Origin: Glandiceps talaboti
Lineage: Eukaryota; Hemichordata; Enteropneusta; Spengelidae
Direction: 5' to 3'
Length of the DNA: 62,000 nt
Assembly: GCF_964340395.1 (NCBI RefSeq)
Contig: NC_135549.1
Span: forward strand, 30,794,832-30,856,831
Shown: positions 55,845 to 62,000 of the stretch, one piece after another
Layout of the letters: the number at the start of each line of letters is the position of its first letter
Numbering within the stretch: the stretch's first letter is position 1
The notes under the pieces: model-generated
Seen by the model: the letters and a program-made list of their open reading frames with translations, nothing else
What the model was told of the DNA's origin: nothing
Database searches by the model: none
Program-made: the position numbers and the translations under genes

Positions 55845-56005
55845 TTATGCAAGGTATATGTAGAGAGATCACAGGTGTAAAATGTCATGCAAGCCTTCAA
55901 AGTAGAAAGATCACAGGTGTAAAATGTCATGCAAGTTAAAGAGATTACACTGAGGTGTAAAATGTCATGCAAGACACATAGAGATCACAGGTGTAAAATG
56001 TAAAA
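55845..56005. repeat. Tandem repeat, about 45-50 bp unit, four copies
   Basis: GATCACAGGTGTAAAATGTC then ATGCAAG recurs four times with spacer changes. Confidence 0.85.
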
Positions 56006-56580
56006 GAATATATCTAAAAGTAAGTACAATGTACTACTGGTATGTGCCAAAGTACATGTAAGATTCAGGTAGCAGTTTGCTAAGGATTTTTCAAGAACGA
56101 GACTTACATGTACAAACATGTACATGTATACATTTGACTTGACTAGATAGTCACATCTCTACATGTAGTAAGAATACAAATCAAGTGACTGTATACATAG
56201 TAACTGTGTCTTGTTCCATTCTCATAACTGTGTCTCAATCCATTCTCAATGAACTTAAAAAATGGCATGTTATAGGTACAACTGAACACATATTCATGGA
56301 AATGTAGAATAGAAGCTAGACTTTATAGAATTTACTACTAATACTAGCCCATATATATAGTTATCTTACATGGTGTTACTATCTCTAAAAGTTTCCAACA
56401 CCATGCTGTAGAGATGCAGAGAGCTACACGTATCTAGTAGAGAGCTTTGTGAGATAATAACCACAAGACAAGTCTCTCGATATCTAAGGTATCCCGATAT
56501 TAAAATATTAAAAGTAAATCACAATGTACAATGTACACAACATATACACAGGTGAAACTACATCAAGAACTCTGCTCTCA

Positions 56581-56613
56581 CCATCTTTCATCAATTTCTG
56601 TTTGCCATTCATC
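56581..56613 (-). CDS. Possible small exon upstream
   Basis: A TTCTGATTTGTAG acceptor precedes about 33 bases encoding MNGKQKLMKDG, followed by donor GTGAGA. Its end phase (1) would fit the exon at 46277. This is a weak call resting only on splice signals and phase. Confidence 0.25.
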
Positions 56614-57867
56614 TCTACAAATCAGAAACATAAGGATTATATTGATAAGAACAGCCTATGGTAAAGGATTACAGCTGTAGAATTCCTTTCAACTGTATAC
56701 TTTGTATATACATGTTTACTGTACAATCACCTTGAAACATACCAATTTTATTGTTTGAAACAATTAATAGAGTATTGTTTGGTAGCTAAGTTAAGAGGAC
56801 AAATGTTCATTATAACAAGGAGATTATAACAGTTGAAATCTTTACCCTTACACTGAAGGCTACTTTATGACATATCTCAATGTACACAATCATGCTACAT
56901 TGCCATTGTTATCAAATAAGAACATCTGAACTACCTGCCAGGTATGTTAAAGCTTATCATATATTGCCCATAGTATTAGTAATGTATTTTTTTTTTTAAA
57001 AAGGCAGCATTGTCTAAAATTACAATTTATACAAGATGCTCTCAAATTTTAGCAATATTATAACTGTAAGAAACTCTAAATGTCAAAAATCAATAAATAT
57101 CTCATCATATGTTTACTTTGCTACATCTGTACATGTATGTAATAAAATGATGACAGCTCCCCAATTTGGGCATTGTATCTTCAGAATGGGAGGTTGTGTG
57201 TAATCCTAATCATGGGGGAATGTATGACAATTAGAATTGAAAGTTAACAACCCTGCTTTACAAAACATTAACTCATGTTACAGGACCAGTACCAGTACTT
57301 ATGACTCTATTTCATACATGATAATCTATTAAGACTTCATAAACTTTTCAGCAAAGCAAAAATGACCAAACCTTCCAATACAAGATAATAGTCATCGTAG
57401 CCATACATTGTGATATGACAAAAAGGCTCACGCAGTTTGAATAGGTGTGTTGGAAATAGACATGGTCCCAGGCTAATGTTGACTTAATAGTCTTCCTGTA
57501 TTGTTACAGCTAACAATTGGTTTTGTTTTAAGAACAGAGTACAATTGTAATTCTAAGAATACATGGCATGCATATTAGTGAATGCACACTGATAGTAAAG
57601 TATACACGATTGATTAAATCAATAATGACTTGACAGTTTCCATACAATCTTGGATGACACCTACCTGTACAGTGTACATCATAACCTTTAAAAGTAAAAC
57701 ATACTAGTAAACAATTATTGAAACAAACTATTAACAATAAAACATAATTGAGGCCAGATGACCTTTTCAGACAGTCACTTGCAAATCTTGATACAGATAA
57801 GTTTTGATGATTTATCAGCACAGAAGTCCCTCCCCTTTTCAAGTTCAACATTAAAAACTAGTCTATT

Positions 57868-58800
57868 TATTTATTTATTTTTATTTATTAATCTTTCATA
57901 TACAGACACCATTTCAGTGCATTAGCACTGTTCTCCCAATGGAACCCGTTGCAAGATTACGTACACAGAAAACAAACAAAATAAACAAACAAAAGGGACA
58001 AACCAGGACAAAAAAGTTACAAACACACAGTGTACTTTCTAGAAGATATCCACCCGCATTACCAGACTACATTCTTAAGATGTCTTTTAAATATTGATGA
58101 GTTCGGAGCTGATCTTATGGATAGGGGTAGATTGTTCCATAGAACAGCACCACTATAGTGAAATACTCGTTTCCCATATTTAGTTTTAACTGTAGGGATG
58201 TATATGTTACCTTTACTGGCCTGTCTTGTGTTATGAAGATGAATTTGGTTGGAAAGATTGAACATTTCAGTGAGGTAACTAGGTGCATTACCTGTTACGG
58301 ATTTGTAGACAAGTGTTGCCAGTTGGCGCTTCCATCTAATTTGAGGGTTGACCCAACTCAAGTTTTCATATACCCAACCCATACTAGTATCATGGGGAAC
58401 TTAGAGGAACAGTCCGCCAGCTCGTTTATGGAGGAGCTCAAGTGTCTTCAAATACTTTTGATTCATATATTGAACATCATCTTCCTTAGTCCCATCGGCA
58501 AAAAGTGTCTACAGTAGACCAAGTTTCAGAGAAATTTTAGCAGAAATTTTGGAAATATGTGTTGAAAATTTCAAGTTTGAATCCAGCCAAACCCCTAAGT
58601 ATTTGAAATCAAATACTTGCTCTACTAGGTCTCCCTGTTTCAATTTGCAAAACTGAATTTAATTTTAGTCTTTGTGAAGAACCGAAAAGCATGGTCTTGG
58701 TTTTACTTTTATTCAGTGTTAACTTGTTTGAGTCAAGCCAAGCCTTGACATGCATTATTTCCTCTGTGAGTGTCACTTCAATATCGGCAACTGATTTCCT
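57868..58800 (-). mobile_element. LINE 3' end, 5'-truncated
   Basis: Read on the minus strand, 58670-58790 encodes VKAWLDSNKLTLNKSKTKTM then LFGSSQRL, and about 58560-58610 encodes FDFKYLGVWLDSNLKF, the blocks that follow the YADD site in animal reverse transcriptases. A clean frame at 58059-58382 gives LATLVYKSVTGNAPSYLTEM, LHNTRQASKGNIYIP, GKRVFHYSGAVLWNNLP and SIFKRHLKN, the usual C-terminal end of such ORF2 proteins. The 3' UTR ends in a TAAATAAA-type tail near 57868. Stops and frame changes show it is dead. The polymerase core is missing. Confidence 0.85.
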
Positions 58801-58907
58801 TCATCTTCAAGTGACCCCTATTTTTTTTTCCTCATTACCCGCCAATCCAAATTTTTAGCTTCAACATAAGAAAATTACTTATTTTCACCCACTCTAATAT
58901 TTTGCAG

Positions 58908-59129
58908 AATAGCACCCTCTCTGGCAAGAATAAGCTAGTGTCTGGAATGTCAACATCATCTACAGTCATGGCAGCAGGGATGATGCTTGTTCATGAAGAG
59001 AGTATGTCTTTAATATGGGAAGTTATTCAAGGTGGGGTGGGGGAAACATTTGGGGGTGTGGCTACCTCAATTTTCTCAACACAAGTGAAGGATGTGAAGG
59101 CTAATGACCTGGACAGGCTTGGACAGGCA
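58908..59129 (+). CDS. Candidate coding exon, unidentified gene
   Basis: Acceptor ATTTTGCAG ends at 58907. The 74-codon frame reads NSTLSGKNKLVSGMSTSSTV, MAAGMMLVHEESMSLIWEVI, GGVGETFGGVATSIFSTQVK and DVKANDLDRLGQA, followed by donor GTAAAA at 59130. The composition looks like real protein. It does not join in phase with the exon at 60691, so an exon between them or a different gene is needed. The family is not recognised. Confidence 0.5.
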
Positions 59130-59796
59130 GTAAAAGGTTATCTTTTTATGGTCTACACTCAAACAAATACATGTATGCAATAACAAAACATATCAAAAAT
59201 ACTCAATACCAACAACAGTATAAAAATTACAGCAGTCCTATATATGCTAAATAGCTTCTGAGAGTTTGCAACGAACTCTTGACTATTAAGATCTATACTT
59301 ATATACAATATATTGCAATGCTATATAAATATGCTGAAGGTAGTACTAGCCTGGGGCAAGACATCCTTACATTATTGTTTATACCCAAAGGGGTCATTCA
59401 AGGGAACAACTCTGTTGCTAGGAGAATACACAGGTTTAAACAGTGTTAAATTCTATGTAAGATTGATGACAACATTGAATGTTTGAAATACCATCACATC
59501 TACTGACATCATTTATAACACAGCTATTGTTAGTACACCTTCAAATCTTACCTCATCTGAAACTTATAGATTCATATGCAAATAAGGGATTCTAAAAATA
59601 AGAATTTATGTTGGTTTGATGCTCTGGGAAATTGGTGGTTGCAATGCTTTCCTAATGTAACAAGAGGCTTAAAAAAATCTGAACCAAGTGCAATGATAAT
59701 AAATTTGGCACCTTTTACCGTTTTTTTCAATGATTTTGTAAATTGTAATTTACTGTAGTCTTCTTACTTTTGTATACATGTTTGCTAAATGTGTTT

Positions 59797-59935
59797 GTCA
59801 CCTGCATGGACTGTCCTAGCTTCATCACCTGTGTGGATTCTCTGATTGAAAGCTTTGTCACCTGTGTGAACTGTCAAAGCTTGTCACCTGTGTGGATTGT
59901 CAAAGCTTCATCACTTGTGTGAACTGTCAAATTGA
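59797..59935 (-). repeat. Short tandem repeat resembling zinc-finger linkers
   Basis: On the minus strand CACACAGGTGA recurs five or so times at about 25-34 base spacing, reading (T/R)(V/I)HTGD(K/E), with one stretch FNQRIHTGDEA. This matches the H-T-G-E-K joint between C2H2 fingers. It may be a collapsed zinc-finger pseudogene. Confidence 0.45.
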
Positions 59936-60269
59936 TGTCAAAGCTCAATATGCAAATGAAAAAGAAATGCTGCCATGGATTTTGACTTCAAATTGTTTTC
60001 AATTGAAACACTTGATTTAAAACTTCGTATATCAACCAGAAAATGTTAATTTGCCCGGTAATGTCTTCATATAATGAAGGCATTTGTTATCACGATTTAA
60101 TAGACACATGACCAAGAAGATCTTTGTACTGAGAAAGTAAATAGAATATTTAATGAATAAAAACGCCAATGGCATTGTAGTACAACTGTTGAGAGTTTAA
60201 TTTTCTATAATAATTATGTGTTCTTGTTGCTTAAACATTTTTGCATATCTTTGAAGATTTATTGGTAGG

Positions 60270-60640
60270 CCTACCCTTCCATGGTGTTATATCTGTAATA
60301 CACATTATCATTTAATTGTTGCTGTGGGCATGGTCTTGTTGCTAGGCATATCTGAATACATGTACATTTGTATGGAATGTTTATTCATTTGCCTGGCAAG
60401 TCAATAAACATTCAAAAAAAGTCTACCTTCCCTTCACTACTGTTATAATGGCAATAAATATCATTGTTTACATGTTGCTATGGGCATGGTCTTGTTGCTA
60501 AGGCCATTTGCATATTTTAAAATAATGATTATACAATTGCTTACCCATTCCTGTTATATTTGCAATAAACCCTATCCTTTGACTGTTGCTAAGGGCATGG
60601 TCATGGTTGCTGGGGCCAATTACATAAGTATGACACATTC
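60270..60640. repeat. Imperfect repeat, three copies
   Basis: GTTGCT-(TGG or AAG)-GCATGGTC followed by TTGTTGCTA lies at about 60318, 60474 and 60585 with similar upstream words (TGTTATA--TG-AATA). Confidence 0.75.
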
Positions 60641-60690
60641 ACAATTTTCAGACTAACACTTTTAGAATCATTACCAAATTTTATCCCCAG

Positions 60691-60886
60691 TATTTTGAGA
60701 GGTAAAGTTCAATACCAAAATCACTTACATCATCTACAACTTGTAGAGAAACAGACAGACAGGCAGGCATTTGACCTTGAACCAATCTATGGTTTAGTTT
60801 GTGTTAAACTTAGAGAATGTATCCAAGCAACCTCAAGGAGAGATAATAGTGTCAGCCCACTGACATACACTTCACTTGTCACCTAA
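60691..60886 (+). CDS. Candidate terminal exon, unidentified gene
   Basis: Acceptor TTTTATCCCCAG ends at 60690. The frame reads ILRGKVQYQNHLHHLQLVEK, QTDRQAFDLEPIYGLVCVKL, RECIQATSRRDN and SVSPLTYTSLVT, stop TAA at 60884-60886. It needs a preceding exon that ends with two bases of a codon. The protein-like composition supports it; the family is not recognised. Confidence 0.45.
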
Positions 60887-60914
60887 GAATCCCATAAAAT
60901 GTTTATGGTATGAG

Positions 60915-60995
60915 ATCACAGGGATGTAGAAAATAGCCTGAAGTGGAAGTCGGTTAAAGCAACCAGGCTGATGGTCAGTCATAAATTTCCAGCTA
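60915..60995. repeat. Dispersed repeat family B, copy 2
   Basis: GTAGAAAATAGCC, GAAG-CGG, and GTCAGTCATAAATTTCCA follow the same order as at 45405-45485. Confidence 0.6.
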
Positions 60996-61446
60996 TGAAA
61001 ATAGATATATTTATTGCAATTGGGCCCCAAAACTACGAAACCTTTAGAATTTATGGTTCAGTGTTTCTGATGCCCACTTGCCAAATCGTAAAATGTGGGG
61101 TAAAATCATGTTTGGTGAGGAGATTTTTTCGAGGCATTAGTCAAACTTGGCCAGACATATTTTTCCAAGTTTAGACCACTGAATGGGATCAAAATGGATG
61201 TAAATGACTTTGATACTTGCTAAAATACAATTTACTTGCCTTTATTGTCCTAAATTAGTAATTAAATGAGAAATTAAGTGATCATAAAAGTGCCACTGCA
61301 TGGGTTCTGCCAGTAGAGAGCATTTTGACCTGACATAACCTCTCGGATCCCACGAATCAATAGGGAGGGGGGAGGGGGGGGGGGACACCATAATGTGCTT
61401 CCCAAAATTCTGGCTACCAAAAGATCTAGAAAAATCTGTTTTCAAG

Positions 61447-61614
61447 AGCAATTATTCATGTATTAGAGAAAGTATGTCAAGTTTGAATCACAGTTTCAGA
61501 GAGATAGCTGATCTTCACACTGATCAAAGTGATGATCTTGAAAAAGTAACTCCTGCAAATCAAACTGTCAAAACGACATGGTTGGTACTGGGAAAAAAAC
61601 ACTGGATAAAATAA
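61447..61614 (+). CDS. Candidate terminal exon with overlapping poly(A) signal
   Basis: Acceptor TCTGTTTTCAAG ends at 61446 (another AG lies at 61465-61466). The frame reads RESMSSLNHSFREIADLHTD, QSDDLEKVTPANQTVKTTWL and VLGKKHWIK, stop TAA at 61612-61614. AATAAA at 61610-61615 overlaps the stop. It may be the end of the plus-strand gene suggested by 58908-60886, or an unrelated frame. Confidence 0.35.
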   Translation, partial: SNYSCIRESMSSLNHSFREIADLHTDQSDDLEKVTPANQTVKTTWLVLGKKHWIK

Positions 61615-62000
61615 ATCAATTCTTTATTGTCTTTTATTTTGACATCAATTTTTTGTCCAGTGAGTTTGGCTAATTTGGCTAATATTTGCTAGTTGATTTT
61701 GAGTCATATTGCTAAGAGATCTATAACCCTACAAGAAACACTGATTGTTCCTTTAATACCTCAATAATATTGTGTGACTTCAACAATTGAATTGACAAAA
61801 TTGTGTCAAAATAGTGTACCGGAGAGGCCTAGTTTGGGGATTTCAAAGTGACAAATTCATACCCACACTACACGCCCGCAATAGTTTTTTGTCCATAATT
61901 ACAATTTAACCGGCTATACTAAACATTTTCTACACCCCTGGATCAATAAAACAATAATTTATGTACACTCAATCTGCCTAAATATTCGGAATTTCCTGAG

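Larger units (their letters stand above)
54525..57860. other. Gene-poor stretch
   Basis: It holds a (GT)n run and the GGTGTAAAATGTCATGCAAG repeat. A 33-base candidate exon lies at 56581-56613. No other coding sequence is supported. Confidence 0.4.

Overview
This is nuclear DNA of an animal. It has spliced genes with GT-AG introns, a C2H2 zinc-finger gene, non-LTR retrotransposon debris, a tRNA-derived SINE, foldback/MITE elements and very many tandem repeats. The base composition, dense micro- and minisatellites and gene content suggest a marine invertebrate, possibly a deuterostome such as a hemichordate, echinoderm or cephalochordate. The species cannot be fixed from the sequence alone. I find no bacterial features, CRISPR array, rRNA or functional tRNA.

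Layout. 0-9 kb (minus strand): two tandem SLC46-type (proton-coupled folate transporter-like) MFS genes. The distal copy (19-2246) has four separate one-base losses; the proximal copy (4788-8704) is intact over three exons. 9-12.7 kb (minus): an unidentified broken gene piece (8975-9520), a LINE fragment (9557-9934), a broken arylamine N-acetyltransferase-like gene (10262-11173) and the terminal exon of an unidentified gene (12588-12744). 13.4-18 kb (plus): an 11-finger C2H2 gene with a CpG-rich candidate first exon, followed by decayed finger remnants. 18.6-21 kb: two minisatellites (35 bp and 34 bp units).

23.8-46.3 kb (minus): one long gene that I reconstruct from ten phase-consistent coding exons (24852-42753), with further candidate exons. 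Its product matches the poorly understood human family C12orf56. Its terminal exon runs into a 49-bp minisatellite that supplies the last codons and the stop. One intron is almost filled by a 2.8-kb, 38-bp satellite that carries AATAAA on the sense strand in nearly every unit. A foldback element of about 470 bp and a SINE sit in other introns. 46-58 kb is almost gene-free, with a 264-bp MITE flanked by perfect 9-bp duplications and a 2-kb, 25-bp satellite. 58-62 kb holds a second LINE 3' end (minus) and a few possible plus-strand exons.

The genes do not form a pathway. The main interest is repeat biology: minisatellites born from or inside genes, two MITE families, and clustered single-base lesions in neighbouring genes that may be real decay or assembly error. 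I did not find a clear new multi-gene system.
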